From: Candidatus Syntrophosphaera thermopropionivorans
GTDB taxonomy: Bacteria > Cloacimonadota > Cloacimonadia > Cloacimonadales > Cloacimonadaceae
Assembly (NCBI RefSeq): GCF_004353895.1
Contig: NZ_SMOG01000001.1
Location: 255,481-319,480, forward strand
Direction of reading: 5' to 3'
DNA length: 64,000 bases
Below the pieces are notes generated by a model, which saw only the letters and a program-made list of their open reading frames with translations, made no database searches and was not told the origin of the DNA. A program made the translations under genes and the position numbers. Within the stretch, counting starts at the first letter, position 1, and the number at the start of each line of letters is the position of its first letter. This document shows, one piece after another, positions 39,418-47,776 of this stretch.

Positions 39418-41698
39418 ATTCCTTTTCTCTTTGTAAAGCAAGAAGAATTGCTTCAGGAGTGGCAGGAAACTTTAATAATGCTTGAGGGACAACACTCTTT
39501 ATGGCATTCTGGATAGCAAACCAGACGGTTAGACCATAAATGAAAGGAGGTTCCCCAATAGCTTTGCTACCAAAAATGCTGGCATATTGACTTCCTGAAG
39601 AAATCATTTCTATCTGTATATTAAGAGGTAAGTCTCTGACTGTAGGAATCTTATAGGTAGAAGGATTGATAGCACGATAATGTCCTTTACCATTTCGGGG
39701 AATTTCTTCACAGGTACACCAACCCGCAGACTGAATAAAAGCACCTTCAATCTGACCTCGGTCAATATCTTCATTTAAACTATTTCCAGTTTCATGGACA
39801 ATATAGACTTTCAATATTTGGTGTTCTCCGGTTAATAAATCAATCTGAACCTGGGCTAAAGCAGCTCCAAAAACGAAGTAATGAAAAGGTGAACCCTTTC
39901 CTTTCTCACGGTCAAAAGAAAGAGAAGGTGTACTATAGTATCCATAAGCTCCTAAGGGAATACGAGAAAGATAAGCCTGACGGATTAGGTCTTTAAATTC
40001 AATCTTTTTCTCTGGATAATCGGAAGAGTACACAGTTCCATCTTTAAAGCAAATTTCCTCCAGTTCACAAGCAATTCCTTGATTCTTAAGCATTTCCTGA
40101 GCTATAGGAAGCAGGTGGGATTTAATTTTTTCAGCTGCAATCCGAGAAGCATTTCCATTCAAGTCCGTACCAGTTGATGCAGCAGTAGGAGATGAATTTC
40201 CCACTCTTTGGGAATTACTGCATTCTACTCGGATATGTTCAAATGGTATGCCAAGTATTTCTGAAATTACCGTGGCACATTTAGTGCTTACTTCCTGTCC
40301 CATTTCCACTGCACTGGTGGTTAAGGATGCAGTTCCATCAATATAAATCCAAAGTAAAGCTGAAGCTTGATTCATATGCGTGGTGGTAAAAGATATACCA
40401 AATTTAACTGGAACGATACCCAGTCCTTGTTTACGGTCTTTATGTAGGGCATTATATTGTTCTACTTCTTCTTTTAGTTGCAGATAATTGCTGTTTTTAG
40501 CTAATCTTTCAAAAATAGCAGGGAAATTGCTCTCCATAACTTTTTGTCCATAAGGAGTGATATCACCAGAGCGATAAGCATTTAATTCACGTAATTTAAG
40601 AGGATCAAGCTGCAATTTTTGAGCTATCTGTTCCATAATGTATTCTATAATGTAAATAGCTTGGGGAGCACCAAACCCACGAAAAGCAGTATTAGGTGGG
40701 AGATTTGTACGACAGGCACGTCCTCTGATACGGACATTAGGTATAAAATAAGCATTTTCTGCATGAAACATAGCTCTTTCCAGAATGGCTATAGAAAGGT
40801 CAGCGTAAGCTCCTCCATTGCTTAGTAGTTCTATATCCAGAGCTTCAATTTTTCCCCGAGCATCAAATCCTACTTTCCAGCGTCCCTGAAAAGGATGTCG
40901 CTTTCCTGTGGAACGCATATCTTCTTCTCTTTCTAAGAGCACTTGAACAGGCTTATGAGTTAAAAAACAGCCTAAAGCTGCCATTGTGGCCCAGATAGTT
41001 CCGCCTCGTTCTTTCCCACCAAAAGCACCACCTAAACGAGGGACTTCAACAATTATGTGATTGGCAGGAAGGTTTAACAATCGGGAGACGACTTCCTGAA
41101 CTTCCATAGTGCTTTGAGTTGCAGTATGAAGAAAAATCTGACCATCTTCTCCCGGAATAGCGCGACAACGCTGAGTTTCCAGGTAGAAATGTTCTTGAGT
41201 TGGTGTTTCGGTGATTCCTTGAAGAATAAATTCTGATTCAGTTAAAGCTTTTTGCACATCACCAGATTCTATCTTTCGTTCCGGGACATACCATTCACCT
41301 TTTTCATCAGCTTCCTCAATTTCAAAGATAGGTGGTAATTCTTCATATTTTAGATGGATAAGTTTAACGGCAGCTTCTGCTATTTTTTCGTCTTGAGCCA
41401 AAACCATTGCCAGAGGCTGACCAATATACATAATCTCTTTTTCAGGGAATAAAGGTTCATCCTGAATTACCAGTCCTATCTGATTTATTCCAGGAATATC
41501 TGCTGCCGTAATAACTTTTTCTACCCCAGGGAAGGCATTTGCTTCGCTAATATCCAGTTCAATAATATTTGCATGAGCTACAGGTGAAAAGAGGAATTTA
41601 GCATAGAGCATTTCTGGTAAAGGAATTTCATCAGCGATAAAATGGGATGAGCCAGTTAAATGCAATTTGCCACTGATATGAGGATAGGATTTATTCAT
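39410..41698 (-). CDS. xdhB: Xanthine dehydrogenase-type molybdopterin-binding subunit
   Basis: A 762-residue large subunit binding molybdenum cofactor. VPRLGGAFGGKERGG, FRGFGAPQAIYIIEYIMEQ and GSKAIGEPPFIYGLTVWFA (with the catalytic Glu) are in the order of true xanthine dehydrogenases. The Glu and Arg used for purine binding are both present, which favours a purine over an aldehyde substrate. The start is ATG 41698 behind GGGAGG, overlapping the small-subunit gene by 8 nt. It needs the FeS/FAD partner at 41691. No XdhC-type cofactor insertion gene is in the window. Confidence 0.88.
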   Translation of the reverse strand: MNKSYPHISGKLHLTGSSHFIADEIPLPEMLYAKFLFSPVAHANIIELDISEANAFPGVEKVITAADIPGINQIGLVIQDEPLFPEKEIMYIGQPLAMVLAQDEKIAEAAVKLIHLKYEELPPIFEIEEADEKGEWYVPERKIESGDVQKALTESEFILQGITETPTQEHFYLETQRCRAIPGEDGQIFLHTATQSTMEVQEVVSRLLNLPANHIIVEVPRLGGAFGGKERGGTIWATMAALGCFLTHKPVQVLLEREEDMRSTGKRHPFQGRWKVGFDARGKIEALDIELLSNGGAYADLSIAILERAMFHAENAYFIPNVRIRGRACRTNLPPNTAFRGFGAPQAIYIIEYIMEQIAQKLQLDPLKLRELNAYRSGDITPYGQKVMESNFPAIFERLAKNSNYLQLKEEVEQYNALHKDRKQGLGIVPVKFGISFTTTHMNQASALLWIYIDGTASLTTSAVEMGQEVSTKCATVISEILGIPFEHIRVECSNSQRVGNSSPTAASTGTDLNGNASRIAAEKIKSHLLPIAQEMLKNQGIACELEEICFKDGTVYSSDYPEKKIEFKDLIRQAYLSRIPLGAYGYYSTPSLSFDREKGKGSPFHYFVFGAALAQVQIDLLTGEHQILKVYIVHETGNSLNEDIDRGQIEGAFIQSAGWCTCEEIPRNGKGHYRAINPSTYKIPTVRDLPLNIQIEMISSGSQYASIFGSKAIGEPPFIYGLTVWFAIQNAIKSVVPQALLKFPATPEAILLALQREKEFD

Positions 41699-43193
41699 TG
41701 AAACCTCCCTCAAGGAATTCTTGAAGATAGTTCAGAACCTGATTTCTGATTACCAGCTGACGATATTCTTTTGAACCCCGAACATCTGATATAGGTCTGA
41801 ATTCTGCAGCTATAATTTCTGCAAACTCCAGAGGTTTTATTTCCTCTTTGCTTTTTCCAATGAGTAGTTCTGGAAATTTAGATGAAAGTTTTGGAATAGG
41901 TGCCACACCTCCAAAAGCAAGTTGGGCTTCTTTAATTATTCCTTTCTCGGATACTATCTTTATGGCACTAACTACAGATGAAATATCTACTGCCTTACGT
42001 TTTGCTGCTTTAGTGGTTCTAATAAATGCATCTTTTGCCGGGACTGGAATGATTATCTCTTTGATGATTTCTTTTGGTTGTAGTTTTGTTTTTCTATAAT
42101 CCAGAAAGAAATCTTGTAGAGAAATTTCTCTGATACCAGAGGAAGATAATAGGGTTAAAGATGCATCCATAACTAATAAAAGAGGAAGGGTATCTCCAAT
42201 AGGAGAAGCATTTGCAATATTTCCAGCAAGAGTGGCAAAGTTACGGATTTGCCTGGAAGCTATCTTATTAACCAGTTCGTATAGTGAAGGTAAATCAGAT
42301 TTAATAATTCCTGAATGCTGTATATCGGAATAGGTAACTCCAGCACCAATTATTATTCCTTGGTTAGTATAATTTATCTGTTTCAGCTCTGGTAGTTCGC
42401 TTAAATCAATCAAGACAGGAATCTCTTCTTTCTGGATATTCATTCTCACCATCACATCAGTACCACCAGTTATAAAGACAGCTTCGGGTTCATCTTGTAA
42501 AATATCTTTTAGCTCAGGTAAGCTTCTGGGGATAAGATAAGAAGTGCAAGGGAAGAATAACTTTCCAGTCCTTTGCACGGTTTCTGATTTGTCTTTAAAG
42601 CAGAATAATCTTGGTTCAATTGCTCTACACCAATCTGGAATTATATCAGAAGGGGTAAAATTTTCTGAAAGCTCTCTTGTTGCTCTAAGAATGCTTTGAT
42701 AGCTTCCGCAACGACAGAGATTTCCTTCTAAAGCGGCAAGGATTTCCTCTTCGTCTGGATGGGAAGAATTGGCTAAAAGGGCAAAGAGGCTCATAACAAA
42801 ACCAGGTGAACAGTATCCACATTGCAAGGAATGTTGTTTATACATAACTTCTTGTATAGGATGAAGGTGTTCAGGAGTGCCTAATCCTTCTATAGTTATT
42901 AAATGTTTGCCGTGTAGTTTTGCAGCATTATAGAGGCAGGAATTGATGGCTTCATAGACTATATTTCCCTCTTTTACATAGGCAATAACAACTGTGCAGG
43001 CTCCACAATCTCCTTCATTACAGCTACATTTTGTTCCATATAAGTGTTGATTATTATGTAAAAACTCAAGAGTGGTTTGAGCAGGAGGAATTTCTGCAGT
43101 GATGTATTCTCCATTGAGCCAGAATTGTATTTTATTAAAGTTATAAGTCCTTTGTAATAACTTTATAAGATTTTCAGAGTTATGAACTTCCAT
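41691..43193 (-). CDS. xdhA: Xanthine dehydrogenase iron-sulfur plus FAD subunit (fused)
   Basis: A 500-residue electron-transfer subunit. The first ~170 residues hold two [2Fe-2S] clusters: CSCNEGDCGACTVV with a later NSC, then QCGYCSPGFVMS and NLCRCGSYQ. The rest is an FAD-binding domain of the CO-dehydrogenase medium-chain type, with FITGGTDVMVRM and NFATLAGNIANASPIGD. With the molybdenum subunit it would oxidise hypoxanthine/xanthine, or a related hydroxylation substrate, and pass electrons to NAD. ATG 43193 follows AAGGAAGGG. Upstream is a 140-bp spacer from mcrC. Confidence 0.88.
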   Translation of the reverse strand: MEVHNSENLIKLLQRTYNFNKIQFWLNGEYITAEIPPAQTTLEFLHNNQHLYGTKCSCNEGDCGACTVVIAYVKEGNIVYEAINSCLYNAAKLHGKHLITIEGLGTPEHLHPIQEVMYKQHSLQCGYCSPGFVMSLFALLANSSHPDEEEILAALEGNLCRCGSYQSILRATRELSENFTPSDIIPDWCRAIEPRLFCFKDKSETVQRTGKLFFPCTSYLIPRSLPELKDILQDEPEAVFITGGTDVMVRMNIQKEEIPVLIDLSELPELKQINYTNQGIIIGAGVTYSDIQHSGIIKSDLPSLYELVNKIASRQIRNFATLAGNIANASPIGDTLPLLLVMDASLTLLSSSGIREISLQDFFLDYRKTKLQPKEIIKEIIIPVPAKDAFIRTTKAAKRKAVDISSVVSAIKIVSEKGIIKEAQLAFGGVAPIPKLSSKFPELLIGKSKEEIKPLEFAEIIAAEFRPISDVRGSKEYRQLVIRNQVLNYLQEFLEGGFNE

Positions 43194-43332
43194 ATATTTC
43201 CCTTCCTTTTTAACCTTTAAATCTTATTGCTGGATAAACTGAAATTTGTCCAGATTTTTTATTGGAAATACCTTATAATAAGGAGATTGTAATCTTTATA
43301 AAATGAAAGAAAGTTTTAGAAAAGCATGGTTA

Positions 43333-44628
43333 TTATTCCATCTTCTGGGAAAGCCATTCAGATATTGTGCTATAAATAGATTCCTGAAATTCCTTTATAT
43401 TTTCCTTACATTCAAGTAGTATGGTATCACAACCAATAGTTTCTTTTTGAGTATCTTCAGGCGACTCATAATGACCCTTTTTACTGTTTTTAGGATTTCC
43501 AGGATAGATCAGAGCATTTTTGTGAGTATTAAATATATTAGCATAAGCAAATATCTGCATTAAATCTGAATCGGAAGGTATAGCATTAATGTTTTCTGGA
43601 ACTTTCCATTTAGTGTCCAGAATATAACAATCAGTCTGTTTATTTGCCTCATTAGTTTGTTCCTGGATGATAATATCAGGTTTAATCTCTCTTTTATTAT
43701 ATTCCGAACTCCAAAATAGTTTTTTGCGTTGAGCGTAAACATTGTATTTTGATTGATTCCGTATAAATTGCTTCCGAAGTGTTATATAGATAAATTTCTC
43801 CCATAGTTTATTCATATCAAACATAAGGGCAAGAATATGATTTGTGCCAGAACTTAAATCGGGATGAAAGTTTAGAAGAAGTAGTTTTGCTATTTCCGTT
43901 GCCGGTCTATAACTTTCCGTTTTTCTATTATATTTTAAATTTGCAAAAGTTTGAGCCGTAATAGTTCTTTTTTGCACTTCAGGGAAATAAAGTTCCAGTA
44001 CTTTTATACGATTGTGCAGATGTGCATTATCCGTTAAGGTTTTGATAAGCTGAATAGTTTCCCTAAATATAGAATGCCAGATATGGTCATAGTTATAAGT
44101 AATATTACGAGTGTAGAAAAGCTCTTTATGCACCAGATTATGAGTTATATGTTTAGGGAAATAAAGAGAGCCTCTTAAAACAGCCTGATTAGAAGTTACT
44201 GGCTGATATTGTTTAATTAAACCTGTATGAATGAGGTATTCCAGTTCCGAGATAAATATTTCAAAATAGAGTTCTAATATTGAATTGGGAATTAATTTCA
44301 GCCAGCTTGAAGAGGGAGCTTTTATCAGCTGTAACTCAATTTCTCTAAGCATATTAATAAGCAATTTGCGCCATTTATTCTCATCTGTGCTGTCTTTATC
44401 CGCTTTAGGGAGCACTTCAATCTGCAGATTACCTATCTGAATAACACCTACATACTCTTTAAATTTTATACCGTTAGCAATTAGAGTATATAGACTATCC
44501 TTTTCTTTTTGCTCATTATAGAACTTGATTAACTGATTGTAATATGTCTCCTTAAATATAACACCATTATATTCTTTATCTACAATCAGTTTATTATGCT
44601 CAAAGATTGTTATCTTATTGATTTTCAT
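43333..44628 (-). CDS. mcrC: McrC-like nuclease subunit of a type IV (McrBC) restriction system
   Basis: A 431-residue protein that would be activated by the McrB-like motor to cleave modified DNA. The N-terminal KEYVGVIQIGNLQIEVLPKA and central YNYDHIWHSIFRETIQL are typical McrC elements. The C-terminal PD-(D/E)xK nuclease reads KPDIIIQEQ...CYILDTKWKVPE, with the Asp-x-Lys pair intact. It starts 7 nt after the mcrB stop, so the two are one operon. Confidence 0.88.
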   Translation of the reverse strand: MKINKITIFEHNKLIVDKEYNGVIFKETYYNQLIKFYNEQKEKDSLYTLIANGIKFKEYVGVIQIGNLQIEVLPKADKDSTDENKWRKLLINMLREIELQLIKAPSSSWLKLIPNSILELYFEIFISELEYLIHTGLIKQYQPVTSNQAVLRGSLYFPKHITHNLVHKELFYTRNITYNYDHIWHSIFRETIQLIKTLTDNAHLHNRIKVLELYFPEVQKRTITAQTFANLKYNRKTESYRPATEIAKLLLLNFHPDLSSGTNHILALMFDMNKLWEKFIYITLRKQFIRNQSKYNVYAQRKKLFWSSEYNKREIKPDIIIQEQTNEANKQTDCYILDTKWKVPENINAIPSDSDLMQIFAYANIFNTHKNALIYPGNPKNSKKGHYESPEDTQKETIGCDTILLECKENIKEFQESIYSTISEWLSQKME

Positions 44629-44635
44629 TAGATTT

Positions 44636-46612
44636 TTATGATGTCATAATTTCCTTGAGTGCTTCTTTAAATTCTTCATCGGGAACTTCATTTTCACTTT
44701 TGATTAAATATACCGTATGTTCAAGGTCTTCTTCATAGGGAAAATCGAGTTTAGAATATTTTGATTCTTTATATTCTATAGGATTAAGAAATTTAGAACT
44801 AAGGATTAAGCCTATTTTTTCATAACGACCATAGAAATATTCTTGGAGAAGTGGAATTATCTTATTAAAAAATACCTGTTTTAAATCCTGTAAATTTTCT
44901 ACATTCATAAAATAACTATGACCAATGCAATGGTCTTTATCCAGGAGACCGATGATTCTATCATTAATAACTCTAAGAAGATCTTTAAGATTGATATCTT
45001 CTATATTCTCATTTTTAAATTTATCATATTCAGGTTCCATTTCTATAAAACTGAATCTTCTTCTTAAAGCTGTATCTAAAGCTTCCACATTACGGTCTGT
45101 GGTATTCATAGTACCGATAATATAAAGATTGGAAGGAACGCTAAAACTGGTTTTACTATAAGGTAGAATCACTTCCAGTTCTTCTATTTCACCTTTTCTT
45201 TTGTTTGCTTCTATAAGGGTTATCAGTTCACCAAAGATTTGAGCTATGTTGCCTCTATTTATTTCATCTATAATAAGAACATAGCTATCTTTTTTACCAC
45301 TCTTGTCGTTCCAGCCATAACTCTTCAATTGTTTTTTTATAATTTTGCAAAAGTTTGTAAGGTTTTCAGGGATATTTCGGTTTAAAATATAAGATATCAG
45401 CGTATTCTTTGGAATAGTATAGCCCTTATCCTGATTTTCTTTTGGGTAAATATATAATTCATTATCCAGATTTAAAACTATTCTATAGATCTTATTATCT
45501 GAAGATATATTTATTGGACCTTTTTTTAATTCATTCAACAATGTCTTGTAAGCTTTTTCAAAATCAACTCCATCAGGCAAAGTTGCCCTATCACAAAGAG
45601 TTTTAAATATTCCAGGAAGCACTTCATAACTTATAGCATTATTCTGCTCTTTATGGGTAACTGGCTTAATCCCTTCTATGAAATATTCATAACTCACACT
45701 CTGATGGAAAGTTGTAAATACAACTCTTCCTTCTTCTAACAATTCATTAAAAATCTTTCTTCTTTCTATCTCATTTTGTGGCTTTATTTGTCTGGTAATT
45801 TGGATTGCATAATTAATAGCGTTATAGGTTTTACCAGTTCCAGGAGGACCATATAGAATTTGATTTAGTGGAAAACTGGTATTAATAATATTAGTTTCCG
45901 ATTCTGGTTCTCTTTTTTCTACTGTTTCATCTTTTTTCTTTTTATCTTTATGATAGTTCCAGGCTTCATCAGATATTACATAAAAAGGTAGGTCAGTATA
46001 TTTTCTTACTTCTTCTAATATTCGTAAGTAATCTTGATAGGTTGTATTTTTATCAACTTTAATTGTCAGGCTATATTTATCTTTTAAATAATCAGTTACA
46101 GGGTCATCAAGACAAAGATAGCTTTCAGGATTTATTAAATATAATCCATCAGTTAATTTACAAATTCCAATACCCTTCATATGTAGGATTTCTGAAAAAG
46201 CTTCATCTGTTATCTTATTCTCAACTGCCAGATAGAAAAAGTTCCATAATTTTTCAATTTCATTATTTGTGCGTTCCGATTTTACAGGAAACCACCATAC
46301 ATTTTGAGGATTTGTAGAAGGGACGCCATCTATATCTACTGGTACAGTCAAATTAAGCTTTTTAGCTAAGTTCTGTATAATTTGAAGTCTTTTTGCTTGA
46401 CCAAATTTATTTAAATATGAAATGAAAGTAAAGGGGTCTATTTCTTCTAATTCAAATTCTAAACCTTTATCTTTTTCTTTTTCTTTTGGTTTTTCTCCAA
46501 GAATTTCTTCTAATAAGCGAATTAATTCTTTCTGTCTATCTTTCATATTTTTTAGGTATTCAACTAATTCTTTATAAGTCTGAATCCAGGTAAATTTATT
46601 TGATTTTTCCAT
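44636..46612 (-). CDS. mcrB: McrB-like AAA+ GTPase of a type IV restriction system
   Basis: A 658-residue protein starting at ATG 46612 with GGAG. The motor has Walker A ILYGPPGTGKTYNAINYA near residue 260, Walker B YVLIIDEINRGNIAQIFGE, and GTMNTTDRNVEALDTALRRRF, whose NTTD stands where McrB uses its guanine-specific NTxD motif. The first ~235 residues form a specificity domain (WWFPVKSERTNNEIEKLW and GICKLTDGLYLINPESYL) that is not the E. coli McrB DNA-binding domain, so the recognised modification is open. The nuclease partner follows directly. Confidence 0.88.
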   Translation of the reverse strand: MEKSNKFTWIQTYKELVEYLKNMKDRQKELIRLLEEILGEKPKEKEKDKGLEFELEEIDPFTFISYLNKFGQAKRLQIIQNLAKKLNLTVPVDIDGVPSTNPQNVWWFPVKSERTNNEIEKLWNFFYLAVENKITDEAFSEILHMKGIGICKLTDGLYLINPESYLCLDDPVTDYLKDKYSLTIKVDKNTTYQDYLRILEEVRKYTDLPFYVISDEAWNYHKDKKKKDETVEKREPESETNIINTSFPLNQILYGPPGTGKTYNAINYAIQITRQIKPQNEIERRKIFNELLEEGRVVFTTFHQSVSYEYFIEGIKPVTHKEQNNAISYEVLPGIFKTLCDRATLPDGVDFEKAYKTLLNELKKGPINISSDNKIYRIVLNLDNELYIYPKENQDKGYTIPKNTLISYILNRNIPENLTNFCKIIKKQLKSYGWNDKSGKKDSYVLIIDEINRGNIAQIFGELITLIEANKRKGEIEELEVILPYSKTSFSVPSNLYIIGTMNTTDRNVEALDTALRRRFSFIEMEPEYDKFKNENIEDINLKDLLRVINDRIIGLLDKDHCIGHSYFMNVENLQDLKQVFFNKIIPLLQEYFYGRYEKIGLILSSKFLNPIEYKESKYSKLDFPYEEDLEHTVYLIKSENEVPDEEFKEALKEIMTS

Positions 46613-46642
46613 TATTATCTCCAAGGTTAAATAATTAAAAAA

Positions 46643-46671
46643 CTGATAAAAAATAATATTCTTTATGTCAA
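46643..46671 (-). promoter_or_regulatory. mcrBC promoter
   Basis: On the minus strand TTGACA (46671-46666), a 17-bp spacer and TATCAG (46648-46643) lie about 30 nt upstream of the mcrB ATG. Confidence 0.55.
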
Positions 46672-46882
46672 GATGAAATAGATCTCTTTCTGTTTTTGAT
46701 TATGATGCTGGAAGAGGTCATGGGAAGGTAAACCTACTTGCAAAAATATAAATTTAAGGACAAGTTAAGAAATGCTACAACTTAAATGAGGAAGCCTTAA
46801 AAAGAGAAGGTTTTTAGAGGAATCATAGTATCTATTATAGTATCAATTAGAAAAGATATAATTTAGTCTTACCATTTTCATC

Positions 46883-46911
46883 TTGACAGATAAGATAATG
46901 TTAAATTATAA
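46883..46911 (+). promoter_or_regulatory. rpsU operon promoter
   Basis: TTGACA (46883-46888), a 17-bp spacer and TTATAA (46906-46911). It lies 35 nt upstream of the rpsU start and is the best promoter of the whole synthesis operon. Confidence 0.75.
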
Positions 46912-46945
46912 GTTAATTTTACAATAAAATAAGGAGGTGATTTGA

Positions 46946-47152
46946 TTGCCAACAGTCGTAGCCAAAGAAAATGAGTCCTTTGATTACCTATTGAAAAGGT
47001 TTAAGAAGAAATGCGAGAAAGCCGCAATTCTTTCTGAGATAAAGAAGCGTCAGGCATACGAGAAGCCAAGCGAGAGGAAAAAACGTGAAGCTAATGTGGC
47101 TCGTCGTAAAATGATTAAGCTACAGCGCAGAATGCAGCGTTATATGAGGTAA
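46946..47152 (+). CDS. rpsU: Small ribosomal subunit protein bS21
   Basis: A 68-residue basic protein of the 30S platform. ENESFDYLLKRFKKKCEKA and AYEKPSERKKREANVARRK are the bS21 core, and the C-terminus is strongly basic. Translation starts at TTG 46946 behind a perfect AAGGAGGTGA, an anti-Shine-Dalgarno match. First gene of the classic rpsU-dnaG-rpoD operon, here followed by a hairpin terminator that probably sets the S21 to downstream ratio. Confidence 0.95.
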   Translation: MPTVVAKENESFDYLLKRFKKKCEKAAILSEIKKRQAYEKPSERKKREANVARRKMIKLQRRMQRYMR

Positions 47153-47189
47153 TATTTGAATTATCCTTTATCCAAAAAATAACCCATTG

Positions 47190-47219
47190 GCAACAGGGAA
47201 TGTCCCTGTTTGCTTTTTT
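47190..47219 (+). terminator. Intra-operon terminator after rpsU
   Basis: GCAACAGGGA (47190-47199) pairs with TCCCTGTTTGC (47203-47213) with one bulge, followed by TTTTTT. It sits between rpsU and cvpA and probably lowers transcription of the downstream genes. Confidence 0.8.
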
Positions 47220-47233
47220 ATTGAGGAGAAGAA

Positions 47234-47776
47234 ATGGGTTTTATAGACTGGCTAATTCTTGCCATTCTTATATTTTTCACCATTCAGGGATTTGTGAAGG
47301 GTTTTATAGCCACGCTGGTACGAATTGATGGAGCTTTTGTTGCTTTTCTGTTAATAGGTCAGATTTTTCCCCTGGTTCGGAATAGTTTGATTATAAATTT
47401 GCATCTGGGACGGGTTCCTTCTTCCATTTTAGCCGTAATTTTACTTGTTATTATCATTCTGGTTTTACTTCGTCTTATAGCCTGGATTTTAACTAAAGTG
47501 ATTAAAGCTATGCATCTTTCTTTCCCAAACAAGTTGTTAGGTATGATTTTTGGGTTTGCCAATGGTCTCTTAATAGTTATAGTATTTATGGTGGCTTTAG
47601 ATTACTTTCCCAGCGTGACTATTCCTCTGAAAGATGGGTCTAAACACAGGGTCTATGCAGCGGTTGATACTTTTAAAGAAGATATCTTTACTCAATTGAA
47701 ATTTTCCGAAAGAGACCGTTTCCACCAGATAAGTGAAACATTAAAAGAAAAGGAGAAAAAAGCTTCCAGTAAATGA
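47234..47776 (+). CDS. cvpA: CvpA-family membrane protein
   Basis: A 180-residue inner-membrane protein with four hydrophobic segments, ending in a charged tail (EKEKKASSK). The opening WLILAILIFFTIQGFVKGF and the central FPNKLLGMIFGFANGLLI are the CvpA pattern. The family is linked to colicin V production and envelope stress, with unclear biochemistry. It overlaps mutS2 by 4 nt; the CvpA-MutS2 pairing is common in bacteria. Confidence 0.88.
   Translation: MGFIDWLILAILIFFTIQGFVKGFIATLVRIDGAFVAFLLIGQIFPLVRNSLIINLHLGRVPSSILAVILLVIIILVLLRLIAWILTKVIKAMHLSFPNKLLGMIFGFANGLLIVIVFMVALDYFPSVTIPLKDGSKHRVYAAVDTFKEDIFTQLKFSERDRFHQISETLKEKEKKASSK

Larger units (their letters stand above)
46613..46945. 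other. Divergent promoter region mcrBC / macromolecular synthesis operon
   Basis: A 333-bp spacer with one clear promoter at each end and no gene. Both promoters carry the same extended -35 context, TTTCATCTTGACA, on opposite strands. The AT-rich centre shows nothing else recognised. Confidence 0.6.
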
